A stretch of DNA of 64,000 bases. It comes from Onstottus_A sp036505875. GTDB lineage: Bacteria; Acidobacteriota; Blastocatellia; UBA7656. Location: assembly GCA_036505875.1 (NCBI GenBank), contig DASXSR010000324.1, positions 1 to 64,000 of the forward strand, read 5' to 3'. The notes under the pieces are model-generated. The model made no database searches and was not told the origin of the DNA. It saw nothing but the letters and a program-made list of their open reading frames with translations. The position numbers and the translations under genes were made by a program. How positions within the stretch are numbered: the first letter of the stretch is position 1; every line of letters begins with the position of its first letter. Below are positions 32,946 through 42,091 of the stretch, one piece after another.

Positions 32946-33974
32946 TCAGAATGGCCAGTAACCTTCGATTTCCATTTGTATGCGGAATAGCTCACGGTTG
33001 GTCGCGACGATCATATTTCCGTGATCATCGAAGCACAATCCAATGATTCCAATTCCGGCGACTACCATCTCGGCTTCTGCGTCGGGTGTAATCTTGATTA
33101 TGCCGCGATGCCCTCGCCGGCTTGCGGCGACGTATAGATTACCCTCGCGATCGAACGCGAGACCTTGCGGTCGCCCCATCCCGGAAAAGAATCTGGTCAC
33201 CTCGCCGTCAGGACTAATCCGGATGATCGAATCGAAGCTGGAAAGCGTCGGCCCGGTCACGTACAAATTGCCGTCGGGCCCAAATGCCAGGTGATAAGCC
33301 GCGACGCTTGGTTCCAACGTGGCAAAGGGTGTGCCCTCGCCGATCTCGTTAACGAGGAAAATCGTGCCGCTGCGGTCGCCGACAAACATCCGACCGTCGG
33401 GATCGAACGCGATGCCAGTGGCGATGCCGAGATTATGGGCGAACTCCTCTGCTTCTTTGAACGGAGTCACTCGATAAACCGTCCCGTCATATCGACTGGT
33501 AATGAACATCTCGCCAGCCGGGCTGAACGCGAGGCCTGTAGGATTGATCAAATCAGTAAGGAAGGGTTCGCTTTCGCCGTCCGGGGTTATCTTGTAAACG
33601 GAAACCGGCACCTTCTGTCCGCGCGATCCCGAAAGCGTCGTATAGATAGCGCCGTTGTCGCGATCGTATGCGGGATTTGCTACCGGGTGAAGGTTCTCGG
33701 CGAGCTTCTGACCCACGACGAACGGCATGCCTTCGCTGATCGAGCCGTTCGATTCGAGTGTAATGTAGACTTCCGTGCTGTCGAGCAGCACGCTCGAAGG
33801 CACCGGCGCGATCACCCGGCTGCTCGACGCGCTGATGGGTCTGATTTCAGCGTCTCCGAAGCGGATTCGCACTCGGTCGTAGGCAGAGAAAGCGAAATTC
33901 TTGCAGGTGATTATGATTTCGCCGCCTTCGACCCCGGCGCTGGGCACGACGCTTTCGATTACAGGTTGAGGCAT
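32946..33974 (-). CDS. IPT/TIG plus NHL-type beta-propeller protein
   Basis: 342 residues. Residues 1-90 form an IPT/TIG immunoglobulin-like domain (IESVVPSAGVEGGEIIITCKNF). The rest is a six-bladed propeller with repeated blade motifs: PTGLAFSPAGEMFITSRYDG, ATGIAFDPDGRMFVGDRSG, YHLAFGPDGNLYVTG, PQGLAFDREGNLYVAASRRG. No signal peptide was recognised. Such proteins bind proteins or carbohydrates or act as SMP-30-like lactonases. No catalytic set was identified. Confidence 0.85.
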   Translation of the reverse strand: MPQPVIESVVPSAGVEGGEIIITCKNFAFSAYDRVRIRFGDAEIRPISASSSRVIAPVPSSVLLDSTEVYITLESNGSISEGMPFVVGQKLAENLHPVANPAYDRDNGAIYTTLSGSRGQKVPVSVYKITPDGESEPFLTDLINPTGLAFSPAGEMFITSRYDGTVYRVTPFKEAEEFAHNLGIATGIAFDPDGRMFVGDRSGTIFLVNEIGEGTPFATLEPSVAAYHLAFGPDGNLYVTGPTLSSFDSIIRISPDGEVTRFFSGMGRPQGLAFDREGNLYVAASRRGHRGIIKITPDAEAEMVVAGIGIIGLCFDDHGNMIVATNRELFRIQMEIEGYWPF

Positions 33975-34049
33975 CCGCTTCCTCGTCCTCGTGGCACTTA
34001 ATGAGACGAGTATATTACGATGCGACGTATGGATTGTCCATAAACAGGC

Positions 34050-34724
34050 TCAGCGGGTGAACAACGTGTCGAGGTCTTCCGCCGTCAGCTCGGCGAGGCT
34101 CTCGACCACAAGATCGGCTTCGAGAAGCTTCTCGCGAGGATACGAGTTCGTTATGGCAAGACATCGCATCCCGGCATTGTGCGCAGCAATGACGCCGTGA
34201 ATGGAATCTTCAATTACCAGGCACTCCTCGCGGCCCAAATCGTCGCCGCTCGCGAGCAACTCCCACGCTCGGATGAACGGCTCGGGATCAGGTTTGCTAT
34301 GCGTTACGTCTTCCGAACTGACGATAACTTTGAAACAGTCGCGTACGCCGCCGTACTTCAGCACAAGATCGATCTCGCGTCGAAGCGCGCCAGACGCAAC
34401 CGCAAGCGGATAGCGGCCTGCGGCCTGCCGAATGAACTCAGTCGCGCCCGGCAACAGTTGCAGCGTGGCTCGCATCACCGGCTCGACCACCTGGGCCTTT
34501 CGATTGACCAAGTCCTCCAGTTCTTTTGGAGTTAGCGAAGCGTCGCGTTCGGCAAACGCCTTCGTGAAACAAGCTCGGTCATCCAGCGCGAGATAGTGGC
34601 TGAAATATTCTTCTTTGGTGAGAATGATTCCTTCTTCTTCAAGCACTCGCTGAAACGACGCCATGTGGATCGGTTCCGTATCGGCTATCACGCCGTCGCA
34701 GTCGAAGATGATTGCTCGGAGCAT
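34050..34724 (-). CDS. HAD-superfamily phosphatase/phosphoglucomutase-like protein
   Basis: 224 residues from ATG 34724. Motif I is FDCDGVIADTEP with the nucleophile Asp and the general-acid Asp, motif II VASGA, motif III with Lys in HSKPDPEPF, and motif IV CLVIEDSIHGVIAAHNAG. The helical cap (YFSHYLALDDRACFTKAF) makes it a subfamily I enzyme close to beta-phosphoglucomutase and phosphoglycolate phosphatase. The frame upstream to 34826 runs into the palindrome and is rejected. Confidence 0.9.
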   Translation of the reverse strand: MLRAIIFDCDGVIADTEPIHMASFQRVLEEEGIILTKEEYFSHYLALDDRACFTKAFAERDASLTPKELEDLVNRKAQVVEPVMRATLQLLPGATEFIRQAAGRYPLAVASGALRREIDLVLKYGGVRDCFKVIVSSEDVTHSKPDPEPFIRAWELLASGDDLGREECLVIEDSIHGVIAAHNAGMRCLAITNSYPREKLLEADLVVESLAELTAEDLDTLFTR

Positions 34725-34784
34725 AGATCTGTTGGAGTTTAGCCGAATGTCCGGATTCGCGCGATGTTCTGGTGCATAAAGCAA

Positions 34785-34869
34785 TCGAGGAGAGACGGAT
34801 CGAAAATCTCGAATCTCAAAGTTCAAATTTCAAATTTGAGATTTGAGACTTCGACCCATCGCTCCTCGA
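34785..34869. repeat. 85-bp palindrome combining heptamer families D and C
   Basis: Positions 34785-34819 pair with 34834-34869 over most of their length. The outer part is GGAG-rich (TCGAGGAG..CTCCTCGA). The inner part on the minus strand runs TCTCAAA, TCTCAAA, TTTGAAA, TTTGAAC, TTTGAGA, TTCGAGA. It lies between the EF-hand gene and the HAD gene, both read on the minus strand. Confidence 0.85.
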
Positions 34870-34933
34870 GAAAAAGTGGTTCGATCTGATATGTCCCACC
34901 CGACTCGATCGAACCCGCTGAACTCTGACATAC

Positions 34934-35629
34934 TCAGTTGTTTGGCGTCTGCGCCTTCTTGGCGTCGGCAGCCTTTTTCAACTGCTTAAGAGCGGCGTCT
35001 GCTTCTTCACGTGTGATGACGCCATCCTTGTTCAGGTCCAGCGATTTGAATATCCGCTCGTTACCAAGCTCTTCGGGTGTAATCTTGCCGTCTTTGTTCT
35101 TGTCGTATTTCTCGAACAGGTTGTTAAGCTCGACGCCGCCGGTCGCCTGCGTCTGAGCTTCGTTCACCGCGCGGAAGAACCCGTTGAGCTCTTCAGCGTT
35201 AAGCTCGCCGTTGTGGTCCTTGTCCAGCGCGTCAAATAGCGAAAGAATCTTGCCAAATTCCTCACGCGAGATCTTACCGTCGCCGTTCGCGTCCAGAAGC
35301 TTGATCAAACTGTCGCCTACGCGTTGAAAGCCTCCGCCACCGCCGCCAAACCCCCGACGCATCGCGTTGAATTCTTCTTCGTCGATGAATCCGTCGTGGT
35401 TGCTGTCGAGCCGATCAAACATCTGTGGAGGCAACTGGCTGCTCGCCCATTCCTCTTTGCTGATCTTCTTGTCTTTATTCTTGTCGATGTCAGCGAAGGT
35501 CGGCAGTTGAATCTGCATTCGCTGGCCTCCTCCGCCAAACCCGCCCGGCGGCATCGGCGGAGGTTCCTGCGCGAACGCGCAGCTCGAAACTAAACTGATG
35601 AAAAGTACTAGTCCAAAGAATCTCTTCAT
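34934..35629 (-). CDS. Exported protein with six EF-hand motifs
   Basis: 231 residues with a signal peptide (FGLVLFISLVSSCAFA). Six EF-hand-like calcium loops follow: DKNKDKKISKEE, DSNHDGFIDEEE, DANGDGKISREE, DKDHNGELNAEE, DKNKDGKITPEE and DLNKDGVITREE. Most keep the D-x-D/N-x-D/N-G and final Glu pattern. Gly-rich linkers separate loops 1-3. GAGGAG lies before ATG 35629. It follows the Oar-like receptor by about 40 bp and is the last gene of the sigma-factor operon, which suggests a periplasmic calcium-binding partner or sensor. Confidence 0.9.
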   Translation of the reverse strand: MKRFFGLVLFISLVSSCAFAQEPPPMPPGGFGGGGQRMQIQLPTFADIDKNKDKKISKEEWASSQLPPQMFDRLDSNHDGFIDEEEFNAMRRGFGGGGGGFQRVGDSLIKLLDANGDGKISREEFGKILSLFDALDKDHNGELNAEELNGFFRAVNEAQTQATGGVELNNLFEKYDKNKDGKITPEELGNERIFKSLDLNKDGVITREEADAALKQLKKAADAKKAQTPNN

Positions 35630-35670
35630 GAATTTACTCCTCAAACTTTCACAAGCGTCCACAGTCCGAC

Positions 35671-38600
35671 TCAAAAATTGAATCTCAAGCTCACGTCAAT
35701 TCTTCGTGACCCGGCGCCGCCACCAAAAAATCCGCCGCCAAAGCCTCCTCCGCCAAGGCTGCTGCTCGCCGTTCTGTTTGCTCTGCCGAAGAAAGGCGAC
35801 GTGAGCACCCCGTTGTAGTTCGCGAAGTTGACATGGTTTAGGATGTCATTGGCATTGACGGAAATCGTGAGGTTGTATTTGTGGCGCACGTCGCCGCCCC
35901 CGCCCATCATCATCACGTTTCCGCCGCCGCCGCCTGGTCCGCCGCCTCGCGTAATCATCTGGGCGCCGCCGCCTCCGCCTCCCCCGCGATTCGGGGTGGC
36001 ACCGCCGCCTCCGCCTCGATTGCCGCGATTTTGGCCTTGTGAATTGGCCTGGTTTTGGCCTCGGCCATTCTGACCGTCCCTGCCCCGATTAGCCATCGCG
36101 TTCCCATAGTTGTTGGGCGGTGGACCGAAGCCGAACGTCTTTGATACGCCGAGATTGACGCTGAAAAATCCCGGGCCCTGGCCGAAGTTGCGAGGGATGA
36201 TCGCCTCTCCCGGAAGCGGATCGGGATTGAAGGTCCCAAAGCGGGTCACGATCGCGCCGGGATCACCCGGATTAGCGAAGGAAGGCCGATCGGAGAACTG
36301 ATTGTCGCGGTTATTGTCGCGTCCGGTCAGAATGTTGAACGGCGCGCCAGATCGTGCTTGCACAAACGGAGTGAGCCGAAATCCCCTCGGAAGCGAGATG
36401 TTCGCGCTAGCAAAGAAGTTGTGACGAATATCGCCGCCCGCGCGCCCCCATTCAGCCGACAGATCATACGGATTGGCAGGGTTCGAACCCGCGCCATCCG
36501 TGTTGTTATGCATTGTGGCGAGAGTGTAACCGCCGAACAAAGTGATCTTCTGGCTGAAGCCCGTTCGCAGGTTTACGTTCATCTGATGCCGCTCAGACAA
36601 GCCGTTAGATTCGTACTCGAGAATCGGCCCTTGGCCGGCAAAAGGAAGCACCGGAACTCCGTTGTCAAACCTCGTTGGCGCGTTGATGTTGCGCGAGCGA
36701 AGCAGGTGAACGCCCCTGCTCCACGTGTAGCCAACGGAGCCGAACAGCTTAAACGGCAATTGTCGCTCGTAGCTTAAGTTTGCGACCATCGTGTACGGAT
36801 CCTTAAAGTTCGCCTCTTTGATGCGAGTGGTAGGCAACCGAGACGTAGTTCCATTCTCGAGGGTCGGAGGAATGTTCAAGAAGAAGTTCGGCTGTTGAAT
36901 GACGAATTGCTCCTGGTGGCCGCTGCTGAGACGAATCACTTCTGACGTAATTCCGGAATCAACGTAGTTATAAAAAATGCCGCCGCCACCGCGAATCGTG
37001 CTCTTGCGGCCCTTGTCGGGATTAAAAGCGATCGAAAAGCGAGGAGCCAGGTTCAGCCTGTCTTGCAAATGCGTTTGAAACTCCTGACGCACACCGCCCG
37101 ACAGAGATAAGCGCTGCGAAACCTTCCAGTCGTCCTGCGCAAAAACTCCATATTCCCACTGCGAGAAACCGATAAATGGATCGCCGCGATTAATTGAAAA
37201 CTGCGATGGGTGATAACCCGGCACGCCGCGCACCACCCGGCTGTACAGCTCGATCGGGCTTATGGGAATCGGCGCCCCGTCTGCGCCAAGTAATATCTTC
37301 CCCTGAGCGTCGCGCTCGAAGTCCTGCCCGAACGTGAATGATCCGCCGAAGTTCGAGCGATTGAGATTATTAGGCTGAACGCCTTCGGCCCGAAACCCCG
37401 CCTTGAAAGTGTGCTTCTTGCGCGAGTAAGTGAACGTATCGGTGAAGTCGAGATTCTGATTTTGGTTATCGCTAAAAGTCTGGCTTCCGCCGCCGTTGAA
37501 CGCGTCGAGCACGTTGATTGCCACAGCATCAGACAAGGCCCGAGACATGCTCTCACGGCGGCTCAACTGAATCCGCATCTCATTGACCGCGCGCTCGCTG
37601 GCGATTGTGGTGAGCGAAAGCCGGAGCGTGTTCTCACTCGAAGTGGAGTTTGACCCGCGCTCTGGAAGCGTGAATCCGCCACCCCCGCCTCTATGAGATT
37701 CGTTTTGAGAATGGCGAAACTGTATGCCGATCGTGTGCTGTTTGGTTGCAAGATAGTCGCTGCGAATTGAAAAGTTTGAGCTCCGAATTGGAGTCAACAC
37801 CGTAGCGGCGAAGGGCGTAGGTTGAAAAGTAGCGGGGTCGATCACTATCGCGTTGACGTAATCGTTGCCGTCTATTTCATTTCGCCGCATGTCGAAGAAG
37901 AAGCCCCAGCGATTGCGAATGATCGGTCCGCTGAAATAGCCGCCGTAGTTGCGATACTGAAAGGGCGCCCTGAATGTTGCAAAAGCATCGCGGGCGTTCA
38001 GTGATTCGTCATTGAAGCTGAAATTGAAACCGCCGTGAAACGTGTCCGCGCCGGGCTTGGTGATGATTTCGATGCGGGCATCGCCGCGCTCCGAGAACTC
38101 AGCCGAATAAGGGTTTTGATTTATGTTTATTCGCAGAATAGCTTCTTTCGGAGGAAGCTGGCCGCGCTCGCGAAAGCCGCCGACGTAGACTGCCGCGTCA
38201 TCGGCCCCACCTGCCGCGCCCGCCATCTGCTTCAATGTTTGAAGCAACTCGTCCGGGTCGTCGGGAAGAGCCTGCAGGTCTTTTTCTGTGAGAGTGATTG
38301 CCGACAGATTCTTGTCCGGGTCTGTAGAAATCCCGGCAGAATCGTCCTTAACGTCGACCTTCTCGGCAATTATCACTTTGAGCTTCACGTCGAATGGACC
38401 GCTCGGTTTCGTAGTGAGATCTATCTCCTGTGAGAACCTTGCGAAACCTTCGACTTCAACGGTCAACGTGTAAACGCCCGGCTTGACCGTGAAGCGATAA
38501 CGCCCGTGGTCGTCGGACACGGTGGTGAACTTCAGCCCGTTCTCCGACTGCAGCGTTAGCGGCGCAGCAGCGATATAGGCGTTAGTCTCGTCGATGACAG

Positions 38601-38691
38601 TTCCACGCAGCTCGATCGATCCTTGCCCGTAGGCGGCGAAGTTGATCGTCAGCAGCAGCGAGCAGAGTGATACGGCTATGGTTTTTTTCAT
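35671..38691 (-). CDS. Oar-like TonB-dependent receptor with Gly-rich segment
   Basis: 1006 residues. Signal peptide (MKKTIAVSLCSLLLTINFAA), carboxypeptidase-regulatory domain at about 25-105 (IELRGTVIDETNAYIAAAPL), plug at about 120-240, and a long barrel ending SLRFNF. Near residues 855-935 a low-complexity stretch of Gly, Asn, Arg and Gln interrupts the last strands, and a second Gly-rich patch lies before the C-terminus. This is unusual for the family and may form an exposed loop. It lies in the operon behind the ECF sigma factor, anti-sigma factor and Spy-like gene. Confidence 0.9.
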   Translation of the reverse strand: MKKTIAVSLCSLLLTINFAAYGQGSIELRGTVIDETNAYIAAAPLTLQSENGLKFTTVSDDHGRYRFTVKPGVYTLTVEVEGFARFSQEIDLTTKPSGPFDVKLKVIIAEKVDVKDDSAGISTDPDKNLSAITLTEKDLQALPDDPDELLQTLKQMAGAAGGADDAAVYVGGFRERGQLPPKEAILRININQNPYSAEFSERGDARIEIITKPGADTFHGGFNFSFNDESLNARDAFATFRAPFQYRNYGGYFSGPIIRNRWGFFFDMRRNEIDGNDYVNAIVIDPATFQPTPFAATVLTPIRSSNFSIRSDYLATKQHTIGIQFRHSQNESHRGGGGGFTLPERGSNSTSSENTLRLSLTTIASERAVNEMRIQLSRRESMSRALSDAVAINVLDAFNGGGSQTFSDNQNQNLDFTDTFTYSRKKHTFKAGFRAEGVQPNNLNRSNFGGSFTFGQDFERDAQGKILLGADGAPIPISPIELYSRVVRGVPGYHPSQFSINRGDPFIGFSQWEYGVFAQDDWKVSQRLSLSGGVRQEFQTHLQDRLNLAPRFSIAFNPDKGRKSTIRGGGGIFYNYVDSGITSEVIRLSSGHQEQFVIQQPNFFLNIPPTLENGTTSRLPTTRIKEANFKDPYTMVANLSYERQLPFKLFGSVGYTWSRGVHLLRSRNINAPTRFDNGVPVLPFAGQGPILEYESNGLSERHQMNVNLRTGFSQKITLFGGYTLATMHNNTDGAGSNPANPYDLSAEWGRAGGDIRHNFFASANISLPRGFRLTPFVQARSGAPFNILTGRDNNRDNQFSDRPSFANPGDPGAIVTRFGTFNPDPLPGEAIIPRNFGQGPGFFSVNLGVSKTFGFGPPPNNYGNAMANRGRDGQNGRGQNQANSQGQNRGNRGGGGGATPNRGGGGGGGAQMITRGGGPGGGGGNVMMMGGGGDVRHKYNLTISVNANDILNHVNFANYNGVLTSPFFGRANRTASSSLGGGGFGGGFFGGGAGSRRIDVSLRFNF

Positions 38692-38745
38692 CTATCTGTC
38701 CTTCTTCTTGCTGATTCGCTCCGCGAAGCGTAGAAGTTCCACTAC

Positions 38746-39183
38746 TTACTGCTTTTTGTGGCCCTGCTCTCTTTCCTCTTGCATCTTCTTGTCGTGTTCC
38801 TCCACCATCTGCTCGTACTTTGGCAGTTGTTCGGGAGTCAGCAACGCGCGGATGCGGTCGCGCGACTCTTGCCGCACGGCGTTAAATCTTGGCACGAAGG
38901 GTTTGACCGCCGGATCCATTTCCTGCCGGATCGCTCGATACTTCTCGCTGGTCTCGTCGAGAATCTTTTTGATTTGATCCTGCTGATCGCCGGTGAGTCC
39001 CACTCTTTGGTTCATGCGGTTAAGCAAGAATTCGGTGCCGCCGCGAGTCGGTTCCTTTTTTCTATCAGAGCCCGTAAGGCTCTGATAGAGATTGAGCGAC
39101 AGGGCGCCGGCTGCAAAACCGATCACGAACACTGTCACCACAATGAGACGAGCCTTTGTCTGGCTGGTTGTCTTACTTTCCAT
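38746..39183 (-). CDS. Membrane-anchored Spy/CpxP-like (LTxxQ-type) protein
   Basis: 145 residues from ATG 39183. An N-terminal helix (LIVVTVFVIGFAAGALSLNL) anchors or exports it. The periplasmic part is all-helical, with VGLTGDQQDQIKKILDE and LLTPEQLPKYEQMVEEHDKK, the two LTxxQ-like repeats typical of Spy, CpxP and metal-resistance proteins such as CnrX/ZraP. Its start overlaps the end of the anti-sigma gene by 11 bp, so the two are tightly co-expressed. It may buffer misfolded proteins or metal in the periplasm and tune the anti-sigma factor. Confidence 0.8.
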   Translation of the reverse strand: MESKTTSQTKARLIVVTVFVIGFAAGALSLNLYQSLTGSDRKKEPTRGGTEFLLNRMNQRVGLTGDQQDQIKKILDETSEKYRAIRQEMDPAVKPFVPRFNAVRQESRDRIRALLTPEQLPKYEQMVEEHDKKMQEEREQGHKKQ

Positions 39184-39679
39184 TTTGCCTCTCCTCGATC
39201 GCAACTAAGGTCTCGAGCACGTCGTCGCGCGTTGGGGCAGGATAATCATACATATCGCTGAACATCACGCGCTCTCTTGGACGAATTGCAGCCTGGCTAG
39301 CGCCAGGAGGTTGTTGATTCCACAACAATGTCGCGCCGAGGATCACGAGCAGCAGCACTGCCATTGCCGGAACAAGTTGACGAGCGGTCAGCAGCAATGC
39401 AGCCGCCCAGGATTCTTCAGCGCGAGTCGGGGAGAGTTCTGGGCCGCGCGCGATCCTCGCGCGCAGCGCTCTAAAGAAATCTTTATCAGGCACCACCTGC
39501 TCCGGCGAGGCAGCCAGATCCAACGCCCGCCGTTGCAAGTCAAACAACCGATACTCAAACGCACAGTGCGCACAGCTCTGCAAGTGACGCGCGAGAGTCG
39601 CATCGCCGGCCGCCTGCGCAAATAGCCTCCGCGCCTGTCGGCATCCGACAGGCGCTTCTTTACTCAACTTCCTTTTCAT
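39173..39679 (-). CDS. Zinc-finger anti-sigma factor
   Basis: 168 residues. The N-terminal cytoplasmic part has Cys13, His32, Cys36 and Cys39 (HLQSCAHC), the HxxxCxxC zinc signature of ZAS anti-sigma factors. A single transmembrane helix lies at about 102-121 (LVPAMAVLLLVILGATLLW), and a short periplasmic tail of about 45 residues follows. It should hold the upstream-encoded ECF sigma factor at the membrane. The ATGA overlap with the sigma gene and the overlap with the Spy-like gene indicate stoichiometric expression. Confidence 0.88.
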   Translation of the reverse strand: MKRKLSKEAPVGCRQARRLFAQAAGDATLARHLQSCAHCAFEYRLFDLQRRALDLAASPEQVVPDKDFFRALRARIARGPELSPTRAEESWAAALLLTARQLVPAMAVLLLVILGATLLWNQQPPGASQAAIRPRERVMFSDMYDYPAPTRDDVLETLVAIEERQNGK

Positions 39680-40404
39680 TTCTTTTTACTCCTCTGCATT
39701 CGCTCTCCACTGAGGACCAATCGCTTCATCGCTGCTCGAAGAACGCGGCGCGCGCGGAAGGCTCGCACCTTGACCTTCGATTGGCCCCACCCGGTCATCT
39801 CCGAAACTTCCTTCACCGAGAAACCGTCCCTATCGATTAGCACCACCACCAACCGGTCTTCAGGATCGAGCTTTGCCAACAATCGCTCGGCGATCTCGGC
39901 CGCGTCGCGCTGACGCTCCGCGCTTGCGTGACGCTCCTGCGCGACTTCGAACATCTGCAGCTCGAACCACTCATCTTCCTTCTGCGTCTCGTGCGCCCAC
40001 TGCTGCTCGATCCGCCGCCGCTGCGCGCGCAGGTGATCGTAACAAGCGTTCACTGTGATCTTAGCCACCCACGCTTCGAATGACCGCCCAAGAGTAAAAG
40101 TGCCCAGCGAGAAGTACGCTTTGGCGAAGACTTCCTGCGCGATGTCATCGATCATATCGCGGCGCCGGAAGAAGCTGCCGACTATGCTGAACACTCGTTG
40201 GCTGTGACGCCGCACCAGCGCCTCGAAGGCGTCGCCGTCCCCCGCCAGGCTACGCCTGATCAGCTCATCTTCATCCCTTGCGCGAGCTGTTTCATCAGGC
40301 GTCGGCGCGTGTTCGTCCGCCAGGTGATCGAACTGTTCGTCAACGACAGCTTGACGAACAGTGCTATGCGCGTTGGGGTTATCTACGTTCAATCCACGCT
40401 CCAC
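39676..40404 (-). CDS. ECF-family RNA polymerase sigma factor
   Basis: 242 residues. After a variable 45-residue start, region 2 reads LIRRSLAGDGDAFEALVRRH, MIDDIAQEVFAKAYFSL, and region 4 reads LDPEDRLVVVLIDRDGFSVKEVSEMTGWGQSKVKVRAFRARRVL, with its helix-turn-helix. It heads the operon sigma, anti-sigma, Spy-like, Oar-like receptor, EF-hand protein. The 3' end overlaps the anti-sigma start by 4 bp. Self-regulation of the operon is likely from the gene order, but no promoter sequence could be assigned. Confidence 0.92.
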   Translation of the reverse strand: MERGLNVDNPNAHSTVRQAVVDEQFDHLADEHAPTPDETARARDEDELIRRSLAGDGDAFEALVRRHSQRVFSIVGSFFRRRDMIDDIAQEVFAKAYFSLGTFTLGRSFEAWVAKITVNACYDHLRAQRRRIEQQWAHETQKEDEWFELQMFEVAQERHASAERQRDAAEIAERLLAKLDPEDRLVVVLIDRDGFSVKEVSEMTGWGQSKVKVRAFRARRVLRAAMKRLVLSGERMQRSKKK

Positions 40405-40695
40405 TGTGTTGCTGGATAATCGTACCGGATGCTGCTCTCACAGACTGCCGGCGCGATCGGGGTTGATCAGTTTAACTAAACTCGACTAACGCTCTAACGC
40501 TAGCTTTGTTCGGCTTTTTCATCAACCCGCAGCCACTCTAATCGGCTGCGTCCCACAGCGAGTCGTCGCGTGGAATGACCCGCTCCCCGGCCACGTGTAT
40601 TTGCAAAGAGCTGTTGCTGACCTGCGCGCTACTCGGCCAGCACCGTATAAGACGATAAGAATACGGGAATGGTTACTAAAAGTCTGAAGATATTA
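40405..40695. other. Intergenic region upstream of the sigma-factor operon
   Basis: About 290 bp between the SpoIID-like gene end and the sigma-factor start, both minus strand. It should contain the operon promoter. I could not identify a convincing -35/-10 pair or an ECF consensus by eye. A small inverted repeat (GCAGCCAC..AATCGGCTGC) lies near 40530. Confidence 0.4.
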
Positions 40696-42039
40696 CTAGT
40701 ACAACGGTTTGATCGCCGCGCCTGTGAAGTAGTGGGAGAGGATTTCTTGATGCCGATATTCGCGATCTGCCATCACTGCCGCGCCGATCTGGCAAAGTCC
40801 CACGCCGTGTCCCCATCCCGCACCGATCAGGCTGAATCGGGCTGGATACTCGGAAGGTTCTCCGCCTGCGACTTGAACTACAAACGCCGAGCTGTACAGG
40901 TGCGAGCGCGAAAGTGCGCGGCGAATCTCCAGTTCCTTGCCGATCACCAGCGTTCGCTTCTCACCGGCGATCCTCAGCTTTATGATCCGACCCGACTCAC
41001 CGCGCTCGATGGGGACCAACGCCCTGAGCCGTCCAAAGTCCACACCCAGCTTCGAAAGTAAGATCGAGCACAACTCGTCTTGCGAATAGTCGACGCGCCA
41101 ACGATAGAAGTCTCGCGTCTCCTGGTCCAGGCCCGGCAGAATATTGGCCAGAAGCTCCGGTGTCGGCATGCCGCAGTAGGCGAGCGGCGATTCGGTGATC
41201 CAATCCTCCGCGTTGGCATCGATCGACAGCGGAAGCCGATAACCCGGGGCGATGTTTCCCGGACCGTCAAACACCGGCTTGAGATAAGGCACGTCGCGAT
41301 CTTGCCACGCGGCGCTGTAGCTCTCGGTCATTCCGCCGCAGCACTTCGAATAGCGGGCGTCGCAAACGTCATCACCGTACATCAGCGCCTGGCCCTTGGT
41401 GTCGCGGACGGCCGCAAAGGCGGTCTCAGACAGAGCCTTCGATATGCCTTGATATCTCTGGCAGTGATCGTCCGCGCAAACGTCAAAGTCTTGATGGTTG
41501 TCGCGGCTATACCAGCGTATGATTTCTTCGTCCGAACCGTCGCTTTGCGCTGCTCGCGTTAATGTTGGAGCCGCGGGGTCTGCTCTTCTCAATTGCGCGA
41601 GCAGCCAGCTCCGGGACACGATGGCGTGGGCTCGAAGAAACTCAGGCGGGCAAGACGCGCTCATCTCCGAGGAGATGACGCTTACCAGATAAGACTCGAG
41701 CGGCAACTCGTTGATGAAAGTTACACCATTGCCGCTCGGAATCAGTTTCAGAGTGCCCTGGAACTGCTCGGTCTCCTCGCGCTCCCAGTGGAAGTCGATG
41801 CCGATCTTCACGTTGTGAACTATGAAACGGCACGAGTCGAAGTCAACCGGGGTTAGAGCGATCGTCGGCGCGCTGATTGCGGTTTCGCCTTCCAGCCTGA
41901 CCGCGCCGTTTTGAGGTGATGCTGTGTAGATGCCTGCCTTGACCGGACGGCGGTCACCGGTCACAAAAGCGCCTTCCAACGCGAAGCGCACCGCGGTCGC
42001 GGTCATCAACCCAACTCTGATTGTGGGCATACTGGACAA
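40696..42039 (-). CDS. SpoIID/LytB-domain protein
   Basis: 447 residues without a clear signal peptide. The SpoIID core is visible: LPLESYLVSVISSEMSASCPPEFLRAHAIVSRSW, KGQALMYGDD, and the C-terminal GAGWGHGVGLCQIGAAVMA. SpoIID of Bacillus is a peptidoglycan lytic transglycosylase used in engulfment, and non-sporulating bacteria use homologues for wall remodelling. A Cys-rich insertion (CADDHCQRY, YSKCCGGMTES) is present. It is monocistronic, with unclear localisation. Confidence 0.88.
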   Translation of the reverse strand: MSSMPTIRVGLMTATAVRFALEGAFVTGDRRPVKAGIYTASPQNGAVRLEGETAISAPTIALTPVDFDSCRFIVHNVKIGIDFHWEREETEQFQGTLKLIPSGNGVTFINELPLESYLVSVISSEMSASCPPEFLRAHAIVSRSWLLAQLRRADPAAPTLTRAAQSDGSDEEIIRWYSRDNHQDFDVCADDHCQRYQGISKALSETAFAAVRDTKGQALMYGDDVCDARYSKCCGGMTESYSAAWQDRDVPYLKPVFDGPGNIAPGYRLPLSIDANAEDWITESPLAYCGMPTPELLANILPGLDQETRDFYRWRVDYSQDELCSILLSKLGVDFGRLRALVPIERGESGRIIKLRIAGEKRTLVIGKELEIRRALSRSHLYSSAFVVQVAGGEPSEYPARFSLIGAGWGHGVGLCQIGAAVMADREYRHQEILSHYFTGAAIKPLY

Positions 42040-42091
42040 TGTTCAGTGAATATAAAGGCTGTGAGTATGACGAGACAAGCTGGGATACAAG

